Assembly (NCBI GenBank): GCA_963693305.1 | Contig: OY855908.1 | Location: forward strand, 39,478,305-39,542,304 | DNA length: 64,000 bases | DNA from: Meandrina meandrites | Taxonomy: Eukaryota > Cnidaria > Anthozoa > Scleractinia > Meandrinidae | Direction: 5' to 3' | Shown: positions 33,999 to 46,900 of the stretch, piece after piece | How positions within the stretch are numbered: position 1 is the stretch's first letter | Layout of the letters: the number at the start of each line of letters is the position of its first letter | Translations under genes and position numbers: made by a program | Notes under the pieces: generated by a model | Database searches by the model: none | What the model saw: the letters and a program-made list of their open reading frames with translations, nothing else | Told to the model about the DNA's origin: nothing

Positions 33999-34159
33999 TT
34001 CAACAAGCTCTTAATATGGACAGTCATTGTCGATAATTTAATGTTCAACCGACTTTTTAAAAAAGTTATTTAGTGTAAGTAGTATTTATAACAATACTTT
34101 AGGGGGCTTTGTATAATATTTGCCTGAATTTGGCGTCAAAAGCCCAACAAGATAAATCT

Positions 34160-34920
34160 AACAATATACACCTTATTGCAATTAACGTTGTCATATTAGA
34201 CAGAAAAGTGAAAAAGCCAAATAGGAATTAATTAACTTAATCATCATAGCTGGCAGCATACATACATACATACATACAACTTTTATTTATACACGATGAA
34301 AGATAAAAGCTACAAGCTTGTGGGGTCGTGTACAAAAATTAAAATGAAGGAAAAAAAGATAAAAAATGTTAAAAATCGTCATAAAAAAGGCCTACTACCT
34401 ACGTATTAAAAACTATAAAATTATTATGAATTCGAATGAGTGAGAATGAAAAGTTAAAAATATGTAAAATCCTTAAACCTATTGTTGATTGTTTGTGGCG
34501 CTAAAACGTTGAAGTTAAAATCCCTAAAAGTGTAACAATTCGCCACTTTTTTCAGAAAAGATTTGATGTCCAGGTGTTCGAAACGATCAATTAACGATGG
34601 ATGAGACCGTCCTATTGCATTCCAGAGGACGGCCCCTCTGTATGCAATAGAGTTCTGCATATATTTCGATGTGAAACTCGGTGCTGCAAGCCGGTGCTCT
34701 AAGCCCGTGTCCCGTGCAGCATTTACAGGAAACTCGTGAGTTTATATTTGTAGAAATGCTAATCGTGTTATAAAGACAAATTGATTTACGTTTATTTTGA
34801 GGCGTTTTGAGGCCGTTTCGTCAGGCGAATTTCAAATTTATCTTGGTAATGCCTAATTAATTCATATTTGCCTTTTTGCTTTTTCTATTCCAACGTTATT
34901 GCAATTAGGTGTATATTAAA
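34160..34920. mobile_element. Divergent fold-back arms flanking a LINE fragment
   Basis: The ATACACCTTATTGCAATTAA segment (34164 onward) is imperfectly mirrored by the stretch around TTGCAATTAGGTGTAT (34898-34914). Similarity over ~70 bp includes AAAAAGCCAAATAGGAATTAAT against its inverted, diverged copy near 34853. The LINE 3' end lies between the arms. It starts ~160 bp after the DNAAF9 stop. Confidence 0.55.
34258..34740 (-). mobile_element. LINE 3' end (CR1/L2-like), 5'-truncated
   Basis: On the minus strand an open frame from ~34740 to a stop at 34454 encodes the C-terminus of a LINE ORF2: SKYMQNSIAYRGAVLWNAIG, a Lys-rich helix, then NFNVLAPQTINNRFKDFTYF at the very end. The 3' UTR runs to a TGTATG microsatellite tail (34258-34278 on plus as CATACATA). 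No reverse-transcriptase core is present; it is a dead-on-arrival copy. Confidence 0.8.
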
Positions 34921-34926
34921 GAAAAT

Positions 34927-34972
34927 TTAACAAACAAACAAACAAACAAGCAGACAAACAAACAAACAAACA
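34927..34972. repeat. (CAAA)n microsatellite
   Basis: About eleven CAAA units with AAGC/AGAC variants. Confidence 0.95.
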
Positions 34973-35029
34973 ACCAGCACTTTTCTCTACGCACATTCCT
35001 CATAATTCGTTTCTCGATAGTTTGACTGA

Positions 35030-36924
35030 ATACCGTAATAATCCCATTTAACGGTCTCCATGCACGATTGAAACAAATCGGACTCCCGCTTCGCGGTCGT
35101 CCGATTTTGTTAATCATTGGTATGATTACAGTCCGAAATTGGACTCCACTCAGTGCTACAACCATTATATTAAATTGTTTCTACAATAAGATGAGATCAA
35201 GTGTAGTTAACGCAAGTACACTTCCCGATAAGAGTGAATGCTCGCCTAAATGGAATCATTGGGGATTGTTCAGTTTACAGGATGCTTTAACTAGTCCATA
35301 AGTGATCTGTCCTTCACTTTGTGGTTTTATTAGCTTGCAATTTGTGCAGGATTGGCTTTGGAAAGTGTTTAATCTGCGCTGTCCAGTCCATGGTCAAACT
35401 TCTTACTTCGCTTGAGTCAAACGTAGTGTAAATGAGCCAAAACGATAGATTTTGAAGTTCGACGTTCCACCCCTTTTTGCGATAAAGCTTGGTGTTCTTT
35501 CAGTCGATGACATCATATCGAGAAAAAATTTTTTGTTATTTGAAGCGCAAGGGCCGCAAATGACACTACAAGGGAGCAAATAAACAATATTCCCGAAAAA
35601 AGTCATTTAATTATCATTATTATCAATATACAAGGCCAAATAACATCCAGATATAAGCTGAAACTAACACATTTAATGAGCTTTACATGTTCAATAGTTC
35701 AAGTACTTCGCGTTGAAAATTTTGTGCTATGCTACACTGAGGCCCATGTATTGTATAGGTGTAGTTAAAAAGAGCTGCTGTGTCTCTGAAAATGAGTGGA
35801 TAATAATAATTTACGAACTTACATTTTCCAGTTGAGCCTCGGCGTAAAATCCTCGCATTGCTTCAGCTAATTTAGCTCGACCCGAGAAACACAAAATGAA
35901 GTGAACCGTTGTTTTGTTCTCGTAAGACAACAAGAAGTTGCTCTCTTTATATCTTCCCCTTGTGCTTTCGCTTCTTCATCCGAATTTTTAGCTGCATTTT
36001 GTCCCATTCATAACAAATAGGCTTTGATTTTTCTTTTCGAACACTATTCGCTCAGCGAGAAACTGTTCGAGACTTTTTTTACTTTAAAACTTGCTGTACG
36101 CACCTAAATGTTTTTCCCGCGTCATTAAACGTGACCTGATTGGTTAATATTCATCGGATGATGAACCGAGAACCAATCAGCTGCAGGGCCGTTAATGCAT
36201 TAACGGCCCGCTAGGAGTCATTTGCGGCCCGCAAAGCGCGTGTTTTCAAGAGGGCGGTTTTCAATTTGGCCGCGTATATTGATAATAATGACGAATAATA
36301 TTGAAGCAGACTGAGCGTGCTGAGAACGTACTACTGATCAAAAATCTAGGCAGCCAAAGTCTCTCAGCAGTCTTCTCGCGCACAACACTTGCTTTAATAA
36401 ACTTCGCTACCTTATTAGTCTTTCTTGCTTTTCTGTCGCGTAGAAGGGTGCAGATGGGGGGAGGGGGAGCATGAGAGGGGGGGGGGGGGGGGGGGCTGTG
36501 CTGGGATGCTCTCCAACGATGCCAATGTTGTCGGTTTTACTACCTTTGGAGGCCATGATATGAGGGTGGGAGTCTGAGTATCCTGTATCCCATTAATTTT
36601 TGGAATAAACATCCCTTATCCAGTTAATTCCGGTGGTTGTTCCAATGTTTATGTTCGATATCCTCGAATCTCTTGTTTAAATATCCCGTGTCCCGTTATT
36701 TTTTTCACAAATATCCCGTACCAATTCTGATCGAGTACATTTCATTTTCTTCGCAGTTGTTTTGCATCGAAACCGCAAAGTCAATAGTTATAGGGATGGA
36801 TCAGCAAGTAAGAATACAAACTAGACAAATCTGTTTGAACTGTACTGTACTGCACACTTAGGATCTGCACAAGTCATTGAATTATTAACCCAATGAACAA
36901 ACAGTACTAAGCAGGGTAGTGTCG
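35030..36924. other. Intergenic stretch without a recognised gene
   Basis: A small inverted repeat (AATCGGACTCCCGCTTCG near 35077, inverse at 35098) lies at the left. A G-run of about 17 bases starts near 36477. The rest is AT-rich sequence with only short, unsupported frames. No RNA gene is evident to me. Confidence 0.6.
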
Positions 36925-37113
36925 AGTAGTAATGTCGGAGTCTATCAAATACCGTTTTGGGTTGAGAGGTGCGTTTGCAATTTTTAAACACCCCACCACC
37001 AAAAATACCCAGCTCCAAAAGTCGCAGGGTATTTTGGTGGCGGAGGGGATTAAAGCACGCGAACGCACTCTCAACCCAAAAGCGGATATTTGATAGACTC
37101 CGACATTACTACT
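36925..37113. repeat. Hairpin terminus of the second Polinton
   Basis: AGTAGTAATGTCGGAGTC is mirrored by GACTCCGACATTACTACT ending at 37113. The arms continue through TATCAAAT(A)CCG, TTTTGGGTTGAGAG and TGCGTT(T/C)GC. It has the same architecture and first six bases as the first Polinton, with different sequence. Confidence 0.88.
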
Positions 37114-37166
37114 CAAAAGAGAGGGTCATTTAAAAACAAGCGACACCTCGGTTATATATATAAAAA

Positions 37167-37444
37167 ATGGTGCGAGGAAAAAACAACTGCGGGTGGTTAA
37201 TGCTAAGTCGAAAAGAAAACTGCGGAAAGAGGCGTGTCGGTGAGTTTTGCGCGTGGCACAACTATCAACTAAAAACAGTAAAAAAAAGGCCAGTCCCATG
37301 TCGCAGTTGCGGGGCAACTATCGTCTGTGTCTGGCATGCGGAGGAAGTAACCTAAAGCACCGGCTAATCCGCAAACACAGAAAAGCGAAGAAAAACTTCG
37401 AGCGGGTCTTGGTGGAGCTCAAGCACAAGCAATTAGAGAATTGA
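37167..37444 (+). pseudogene. Small Cys-rich protein gene, frameshifted
   Basis: TATATATATAAAA lies directly before ATG 37167. The first frame encodes MVRGKNNCGWLMLSRKENCG, an FCAWHNYQLK stretch and PCRSCG, then goes off to a stop at 37355. A second frame, open to 37444, encodes NYRLCLACGG and a basic helix RHRLIRKHRK-like tail. Together they look like one small protein of ~90 residues with at least three Cys/His knuckles, split by a one-base length change near 37300-37320. Probably nucleic-acid binding. The first Polinton has no counterpart between its terminus and polB. Confidence 0.6.
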
Positions 37445-37539
37445 CACCTCGCATTATATAAACAAGTTTTCTCAATTAGAGAATAACCACCTTAGATTAT
37501 ATAATTAAATTTCAAAAATATTTTTTTCTATTATATACA

Positions 37540-37975
37540 ATGGACGACATAGACTTTGAAGCTTTGGAAGAAGAACTTGCGAAAATAGACCCAGCAGAGT
37601 TGCGCTATTTATTGCAATTACTGCCTGAAAACGTGCCTGCGGTTCAAAAGATTATTCAGAATGTGCTAGACGAACCAATTTCAGAAAAAAAACAGAAGCG
37701 TTTACAACCCCCTTTACGTCCTAAACCTTTCCAACCAATAGCTCCACCCCGAAACAGGAACAGAAGGAGAGAACTTCTGAGATCATTTGATCCCTTTCCA
37801 CCCCAGACCATTCGAAATGTGACAGACTACCAGAATGAGATTCTGAATTTGTATGATGTCGCAAGATTTGAGGGTGAAGAGAGAAAAGGTCGGCATTACA
37901 AGCAGTGGCGCTTCATCAAAGATCTTAATGAAGATCTCACACCAAAATTTATGAAAAAAAATCAGAGAAAACGTC
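37540..37975 (+). pseudogene. POLB: polB 5' fragment of the second Polinton
   Basis: About 145 codons aligned to the N-terminus of the polymerase encoded at 27340-23303: shared [29 protein letters not shown] and RWRFIK-like segments, ending at DLTPKFM. TATATACAATGG precedes the start as in the first element. The frame then runs into the satellite and carries no polymerase motif. Several residues differ, so it is a related but distinct family and not a recent copy. Confidence 0.88.
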
Positions 37976-40900
37976 CAACTTTCCCCAACGGGGCGAAACG
38001 AAAAAAACCCCTTGGGATCGAATTCCACGAGGCCGGTTTCGTACCACCATTTTGGGTGGGCTTTTCCAAGCAGCGCAAAAGGCCGCGTTGACGAAGGTCG
38101 TCCAATTGCGTTGAAAACGCGTTTTTTCGACTTTCCCCATCGGGGCGAAACGAAAAAGCACCCATGGGATCGAATTCCAAGAGGTCGGTTTCATACCAAC
38201 ATTTTGGGTGGGCTTTTTCATTCAGCGCAAAAAGCCGGGTTGACGAAGGTCGTCCAATTGCGTTGAAAACGCGTTTTTTCGTCTTTCCCCATCGGGGCGA
38301 AACGAAAAAAAACCCTTGGGATGGAATTCCACGAGGTCGATTTCATACCACCATTTTGGGTGGGCTTTTCAAGGCAGCGCAAAAAGCCGCGTTGACGAAG
38401 GTCGTCCAATTGCGTTGAGAACGCGTTTTTTCGACTTTCCCCATCGGGGCGAAACGAAAAAAACCCCTTGTGATGGAATTCCACGAGGTCGGTTTCATAC
38501 CACCATTTTGGGTGGGCTTTTCCAAGCAGCGCAAAAAGCCGCGTTCACGAAGGTCGTCCAATTGCGTTGAGAACGCGTTTTTTCGTCTTTACCCATTGGG
38601 TCGAAACGAAAAAAAAACCCTTGGGATCGAATTCCACGAGGTCGGTTTCATACCACCATTTTAGGTGGGCTTTTCAAGGCAGCGCAAAAAGCCGGGTTGA
38701 CGAAGGTCGTCCAATTGCGTTGTAAACGCGTTTTTTCGACTTTCCCCATCGGGGCGAAACAAAAAACACCCTTAGGATCGAATTCCACGAGGTCTGTTTC
38801 ATACCACAATTTTGGGTGGGCTATTCCAAGCAGCGCAAAAAGCCGGGGTGACGAAGGTGGTCCAATAGCGTTGAAAACCCGTTTATTCGACTTTCCCCAT
38901 CGGGGCGAAACAAAAAAGCACCGTTGGGATCGAATTTCACGAGGTCGGATTCATACAACCATTTTGGGTGGGCTTTTCCAAGCAGCGAAAAAAGCCAGGG
39001 TGACGAAGGTCGTCCAATTACGTTGAAAACACGTTTTTTGGACTTTCTGCATCGGGGCGAAACGAAAAAATACCCTTGGGATCGAATTCCACGAGGTCGG
39101 TTTAATACAACCGTTTTGGGTTGGCTTTTCCAAGCAGCGAAAAAAGCGGGGTTGACGAAGGTCGTCCAATTGAGTATAAAACGCGTTTTTTCGACTTTCC
39201 CCATCGGGTCGAAACGAAAAAACAACCTTGGGAACAAGTTCCCCGAGGTCGGTTTCATACCACCATTTTGGGTGGGCTTTTCCAAGCAGCGCAAAAAGCC
39301 GTGTGACGAAGGTCGTCCAATTGCGTTGAAAACGCGTTTTTTCGACTTTCCCCATCGGGGCGAAACAAAAAACACCCTTAGGATCGAATTCCACGAGGTC
39401 TGTTTCATACCACAATTTTGGGTGGGCTATTCCAAGCAGCGCAAAAAGCCGGGGTGACGAAGGTGGTCCAATTGCGTTGAAAACGCGTTTATTCGACTTT
39501 CCCCAACGGGGCGAAACGAAAAAATACCCTTAAGATCGAATTCCACGAGGTCGGTTTCATATCTCCATTTTGGGTGGGCTTTCCCAAGCATCGCAAAAAG
39601 CCCGGGTGACGAAGGTCGTCCAATTGCGTTGAAACGCGTTTTCGCGACTTTCCCCATCGGGGCGAAACGAAAAAACAGCCTTGGGATCGAATTCCACGAG
39701 GTCGGTTTCATACCACAATTTTGGGTGGGCTTTTCCAAGCAGCGCAAAAAGCCGGGGTGACGAAGGTCGTCCAATTGCGATGAAAACGCGTTTTTTCGAC
39801 TTTCCCCATCGGGGCGAAACAAAAAAAACACCCTTTGGATCGAATTCCACTAGGTCGGTTTCATACCACCATTTTGGGTGGGCTTTTCCAAGCAGCGCAA
39901 AAAGTCGGGGTACCGAAGGTCATCCAATTGTGTTGAAAACGCGTTTTTTCGACTTTCCCCATCGGGGCGAAACGAAAAAGCCGGGTTGACGAAGGTCATC
40001 CAATTGCGTTCAAAACGTATTTTTTCAACTTTCCCCATCGGGGCGAAACGAGAAAACACCCTTGGGATCCAATTTTACAATTTCGGCTTCATGGCACCAT
40101 TTTGGGTGGGCTTATCCAAGTAGCGGAAAAAGCCGGGTTGACGAAGGTCGTCCAATTGCGTTCAAAACGCGTTTTTCTAACTTTCCCCATCGGGGCGAAA
40201 CGAGAAAACACCCTTGGGATCGAATTTTACAATTTCGGTTTCATGCGACCATTTTGGGTCGGTGTTTCCAAGCAGCGGAAAAGCCAGATTGACAAAGGTG
40301 GTCCAATTGCGTTCAAAACGCGTTTTTTCAACTTTCCCCATCGGGGAGAAACGAAAAAACACCCTTGGGATCGAATTTTACAATTTCGGTTTCCTGCTAC
40401 CATTTTGGGTGGGCTTTTCCAAGCAGTGGAAAAAGCCGGGTTCACGAAGGTCGTCCAATTGCGTTCAAAACGCGTTTTTTCAACTTTCCCCATCGGGGAG
40501 AAACGAGAAAACACCCTTGGGATCCAATTTTACAATTTCGGTTTCATGCCACCATTTTGGGTGGGCTTTTCCAAGCAGCTGAAAAAGCCGGGTTTACGAA
40601 GATCGTCCAATTGCGTTCAAAACGCGTTTTTTCAACTTTCCCCATCGGGGCGAAACGAGAAACACTCTTGGGATCGAATTTTACAATTTCGGTTTCATGC
40701 CACCATTTTGGGTGGGTTTTTCCAAGGAGCGGAAAAAGCCGGGTTTACGAATGTCGTCCAATTGCGTTCAAAACGGGTTTTTTGAACTTTCACCATCGGG
40801 GCGAAACGAAAAAACAGCCTTGGGATCGAATTTTACAATTTCGGTTTCATGCCACCATTTTCGGTGGGCTTTTCGAAGCAGCACAAAAAGCCGGGTTGAC

Positions 40901-43900
40901 GAAGGTCGTCCAATTGCGTTCAAAACGGGTTTTTTCAACTTTCCCCATCTGGGCGAAACGGAAAAACAGCCTTGGGATCGAATTTAACAATTTCGGTTTC
41001 ATGCCACCATTTTGGGTGAGCTGTTCCAAGCAGCGGAAAAAGCCTTGTTGACGAAGGTCTTCCAATTGCGTTCAAAACGCGTTTTTTCAACTTTCCCCAT
41101 CGGAGCGAAACGAAAAGACACCCTTGGGATCGAATTTTTAATTTCGGTTTCATGCCACCATTTTGGGTGGGCTTTTCCAAGCAGCGGTGAAAGCCGGGTT
41201 GACGAAGGTCGTCCAATTGCGTTCAAAACGCGTTTTTTCAACTTTCCCCATCGGGGAGAAACGAAAAAACAGCCTTGGGATCGAATTTTACAATTTCGGT
41301 CTCATGCCACCATTTTGGGTGGGCTTTTCCAAGCAGCGGAAAAAACCCGGTTGATGAAGGTAGTCCAATTGCGTTCTAAACGCGTTTTTTCAACTTTCCC
41401 CATCGGGGAGAAACGAAAAAAGACGCTTGGGATCCAATTTTACAATTTCGGTTTCATGCCACCATTTTGGGTGGGCTTTTGCAAGGAGCGGAAAAAGCCG
41501 GGTTCACGAAGGTCGTGCAATTTTGTTCAAAACGCGTTTTTTCAACTTTCCCCATTGGGGAGAAACGAAAAAAGACGCTTGGGATCGAATTTTACAATTT
41601 TGGTTTCATGCCACCATTTTGGGTGGGCTTTTCCAAGGAGCGGAAAAAGCCGGGTTCACGAAGGTCGTCCAATTGCGTTTAAAACGCGTTTTTTCAACTT
41701 TCCCCATCGGGGCGAAGCGAAAAAACAGCCTTGGGATCGAATTTTACAATTTCGGTTTCATGCCACCATTTTGGGTGGGCTTTTCCAAGCAGCGGAAAAA
41801 GCCGGGTTCACGAAAGTGGTCCAATTGCGTTCAAAACGCGTTTTGTTAAATTTCCCCATCGGGGGGAAACGAAAAAACAGCCTTGGGATCGAATTTTACA
41901 ATTTCGGTTTCATGCCACCATTTTGGGTGGGCTTTTCCAAGCAGTGCAAAACGCTGGGGTAACGAAGGTCGTCGAATTCCGTTCAAAACGCGTTTTTTCA
42001 ACTTTCCCCATCGGGGCGAAGCGAAAAAACAGCCTTGGGATCGAATTTTACAATTTCGGTTTCATGCCACCATTTTGGGTGGGCTTTTCCAAGCAGCGCA
42101 AAACGCTGGGGTAACGAAGGTCGTCGAATTCCGTTCAAAACGCGTTTTTTCAACTTTCCCCATCGGGGCGAAGCGAAAAAACAGCCTTGGGATCGAATTT
42201 TACAATTTCGGTTTCATGCCACCATTTTGGGTGGGCTTTTCCAAGCAGCGCAAAACGCTGGGGTAACGAAGGTCGTCGAATTCCGTTCAAAACGCGTTTT
42301 TTCAACTTTCCCCATCGGGGCGAAGCGAAAAAACAGCCTTGGGATCGAATTTTACAATTTCGGTTTCATGCCACCATTTTGGGTGGGCTTTTCCAAGCAG
42401 CGGAAAAAGCCGGGTTCACGAAAGTGGTCCAATTGCGTTCAAAACGCGTTTTGTTAAATTTCCCCATCGGGGGGAAACGAAAAAACACCCTTGGGATCGA
42501 ATTTTAAAATTTCGGTTTCATGCCACCATTTTGGGTGGGCTTTTCCAAGCAGCGCAAAACGCTGGGGTAACGAAGGTCGTCGAATTCCGTTCAAAACGCG
42601 TTTTTTCAACTTTCCCCATCGGGGCGAAGCGAAAAAACAGCCTTGGGATCGAATTTTACAATTTCGGTTTCATGCCACCATTTTGGGTGGGCTTTTCCAA
42701 GCAGCGCAAAACGCTGGGGTAACGAAGGTCGTCGAATTCCGTTCAAAACGCGTTTTTTCAACTTTCCCCATCGGGGCGAAGCGAAAAAACAGCCTTGGGA
42801 TCGAATTTTACAATTTCGGTTTCATGCCACCATTTTGGGTGGGCTTTTCCAAGCAGCGCAAAACGCTGGGGTAACGAAGGTCGTCGAATTCCGTTCAAAA
42901 CGCGTTTTTTCAACTTTCCCCATCGGGGCGAAGCGAAAAAACAGCCTTGGGATCGAATTTTACAATTTCGGTTTCATGCCACCATTTTGGGTGGGCTTTT
43001 CCAAGCAGCGCAAAACGCTGGGGTAACGAAGGTCGTCGAATTCCGTTCAAAACGCGTTTTTTCAACTTTCCCCATCGGGGCGAAGCGCAAAAAGAGCCTT
43101 GGGATCGAATTTTACAATTTCGGTTTCATGCCACCATTTTGGGTGGGCTTTTCCAAGCAGCGCAAAACGCTGGGGTAACGAAGGTCGTCGAATTCCGTTC
43201 AAAACGCGTTTTTTCAACTTTCCCCATCGGGGCGAAGCAAAAAAACAGCCTTGGGATCGAATTTTACAATTTCGGTTTCATGCCACCATTTTGGGTGGGC
43301 TTTTCCAAGCAGCGCAAAACGCTGGGGTAACGAAGGTCGTCGAATTCCGTTCAAAACGCGTTTTTTCAACTTTCCCCATCGGGGCGAAGCGAAAAAACAG
43401 CCTTGGGATCGAATTTTACAATTTCGGTTTCATGCCACCATTTTGGGTGGGCTTTTCCAAGCAGCGCAAAACGCTGGGGTAACGAAGGTCGTCGAATTCC
43501 GTTCAAAACGCGTTTTTTCAACTTTCCCCATCGGGGCGAAGCGAAAAAACAGCCTTGGGATCGAATTTTACAATTTCGGTTTCATGCCACCATTTTGGGT
43601 GGGCTTTTCCAAGCAGCGCAAAACGCTGGGGTAACGAAGGTCGTCGAATTCCGTTCAAAACGCGTTTTTTCAACTTTCCCCATCGGGGCGAAGCGAAAAA
43701 ACAGCCTTGGGATCGAATTTTACAATTTCGGTTTCATGCCACCATTTTGGGTGGGCTTTTCCAAGCAGCGGAAAAAGCCGGGTTCACGAAAGTGGTCCAA
43801 TTGCGTTCAAAAGGCGTTTTGTTAAATTTCCCCATCGGGGGGAAACGAAAAAACACCCTTGGGATCGAATTTTAAAATTTCGGTTTCATGCCACCATTTT

Positions 43901-46900
43901 AGGTGGGCTTTTCCAAGCAGCGCAAAACGCTGGGGTAACGAAGGTCGTCGAATTCCGTTCAAAACGCGTTTTTTCAACTTTCCCCATCGGGGCGAAGCGA
44001 AAAAACAGCCTTGGGATCGAATTTTACAATTTCGGTTTCATGCCACCATTTTGGGTGGGCTTTTCCAAGCAGCGCAAAACGCTGGGGTAACGAAGGTCGT
44101 CGAATTCCGTTCAAAACGCGTTTTTTCAACTTTCCCCATCGGGGCGAAGCGAAAAAACAGCCTTGGGATCGAATTTTACAATTTCGGTTTCATGCCACCA
44201 TTTTGGGTGGGCTTTTCCAAGCAGCGCAAAACGCTGGGGTAACGAAGGTCGTCGAATTCCGTTCAAAACGCGTTTTTTCAACTTTCCCCATCGGGGCGAA
44301 GCGCAAAAAGAGCCTTGGGATCGAATTTTACAATTTCGGTTTCATGCCACCATTTTGGGTGGGCTTTTCCAAGCAGCGGAAAAAGCCGGGTTCACGAAAG
44401 TGGTCCAATTGCGTTCAAAACGCGTTTTGTTAAATTTCCCCATCGGGGGGAAACGAAAAAACACCCTTGGGATCGAATTTTAAAATTTCGGTTTCATGCC
44501 ACCATTTTGGGTGGGCTTTTCCAAGCAGCGCAAAACGCTGGGGTAACGAAGGTCGTCGAATTCCGTTCAAAACGCGTTTTTTCAACTTTCCCCATCGGGG
44601 CGAAGCGAAAAAACAGCCTTGGGATCGAATTTTACAATTTCGGTTTCATGCCACCATTTTGGGTGGGCTTTTCCAAGCAGCGGAAAAAGCCGGGTTCACG
44701 AAAGTGGTCCAATTGTGTTCAAAACGTGTTTTGTTAAATTTCCCCATCGGGGGGAAACGAAAAAACAGCCTTGGGATCGGATTTTACAATTTCGGTTTCA
44801 TGCCACCATTTTGGGTGGGCTTTTCCAAGCAGCGCAAAACGCTGGGGTAACGAAGGTCGTCGAATTCCGTTCAAAACGCGTTTTTTCAACTTTCCCCATC
44901 GGGGCGAAGCGCAAAAAGAGCCTTGGGATCGAATTTTACAATTTCGGTTTCATGCCACCATTTTGGGTGGGCTTTTCCAAGCAGCGGAAAAAGCCGGGTT
45001 CACGAAAGTGGTCCAATTGCGTTCAAAACGCGTTTTGTTAAATTTCCCCATCGGGGGGAAACGAAAAAACAGCCTTGGGATCGAATTTTACAATTTCGGT
45101 TTCATGCCACCATTTTGGGTGGGCTTTTCCAAGCAGCGCAAAACGCTGGGGTAACGAAGGTCGTCGAATTCCGTTCAAAACGCGTTTTTTCAACTTTCCC
45201 CATCGGGGCGAAGCGAAAAAACAGCCTTGGGATCGAATTTTACAATTTCGGTTTCATGCCACCATTTTGGGTGGGCTTTTCCAAGCAGCGGAAAAAGCCG
45301 GGTTCACGAAAGTGGTCCAATTCCGTTCAAAACGGGTTTTGTTAAATTTCCCCATCGGGGCGAAGCGAAAAAACAATCTTGGGATCGGATTTTACAATTT
45401 CGGTTTCATGCCACCATTTTGGGTGGGCTTTTCCAAGCAGCGGAAAAAGCCGGGTTCACGAAAGTGGTCCAATTCCGTTCAAAACGCGTTTTGTTAAATT
45501 TCCCCATCGGGGCGAAGCGAAAAAACAATCTTGGGATCGGATTTTACAATTTCGGTTTCATGCCACCATTTTGGGTGGGCTTTTCCAAGCAGCGGAAAAA
45601 GCCGGGTTCACGAAAGTGGTCCAATTGCGTTCAAAACGCGTTTTGTTAAATTTCCCCATCGGGGGGAAACGAAAAAACAGCCTTGGGATCGAATTTTACA
45701 ATTTCGGTTTCATGCCACCATTTTGGGTGGGCTTTTCCAAGCAGCGCAAAACGCTGGGGTAACGAAGGTCGTCGAATTCCGTTCAAAACGCGTTTTTTCA
45801 ACTTTCCCCATCGGGGCGAAGCGAAAAAACAGCCTTGGGATCGAATTTTACAATTTCGGTTTCATGCCACCATTTTGGGTGGGCTTTTCCAAGCAGCGGA
45901 AAAAGCCGGGTTCACGAAAGTGGTCCAATTGCGTTCAAAACGCGTTTTGTTAAATTTCCCCATCGGGGGGAAACGAAAAAAAACCCTTGGGATCGGATTT
46001 TACAATTTCGGTTTCATGCCACCATTTTGGGTGGGCTTTTCCAAGCAGCGCAAAACGCTGGGGTAACGAAGGTCGTCGAATTCCGTTCAAAGCGCGTTTT
46101 TTCAACTTTCCCCATCGGGGCGAAGCGAAAAAACAGCCTTGGGATCGGATTTTACAATTTCGGTTTCATGCCACCATTTTGGGTGGGCTTTTCCAAGCAG
46201 CGGAAAAAGCCGGGTTCACGAAAGTGGTCCAATTGCGTTCAAAACGCGTTTTGTTAAAATTCCCCATCGGGGGGAAACGAAAAAACACCCTTGGGATCGG
46301 ATTTTACAATTTCGGTTTCATGCCACCATTTTGGGTGGGCTTTTCCAAGCAGCGCAAAACGCTGGGGTAACGAAGGTCGTCGAATTCCGTTCAAAACGCG
46401 TTTTTTCAACTTTCCCCATCGGGGCGAAGCGAAAAAACAGCCTTGGGATCGAATTTTACAATTTCGGTTTCATGCCACCATTTTGGGTGGGCTTTTCCAA
46501 GCAGCGCAAAACGCTGGGGTAACGAAGGTCGTCGAATTCCGTTCAAAACGCGTTTTTTCAACTTTCCCCATCGGGGCGAAGCGAAAAAACAGCCTTGGGA
46601 TCGAATTTTACAATTTCGGTTTCATGCCACCATTTTGGGTGGGCTTTTCCAAGCAGCGGAAAAAGCCGGGTTCACGAAAGTGGTCCAATTGCGTTCAAAA
46701 CGCGTTTTGTTAAATTTCCCCATCGGGGGGAAACGAAAAAACACCCTTGGGATCGAATTTTAAAATTTCGGTTTCATGCCACCATTTTGGGTGGGCTTTT
46801 CCAAGCAGCGGAAAAAGCCGGGTTCACGAAAGTGGTCCAATTGCGTTCAAAACGCGTTTTGTTAAATTTCCCCATCGGGGGGAAACGAAAAAACACCCTT

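Larger units (their letters stand above)
36925..37975. mobile_element. Second Polinton, one end only, broken by satellite
   Basis: Begins with an AGTAGT hairpin terminus (36925-37113), then a small zinc-finger gene and the first ~145 codons of polB on the plus strand, so its orientation is opposite to the element at 11397. The terminus sequence is unrelated to that of the first element, so it is a different family. PolB similarity ends near 37972, where the 152-bp array begins. The other end is not in the window. Confidence 0.85.

Noticed and set aside
33511..33849. 112-codon minus-strand frame with PSLSPSL repeats
   Set aside because: Produced by the GGGA microsatellite in the last DNAAF9 intron.
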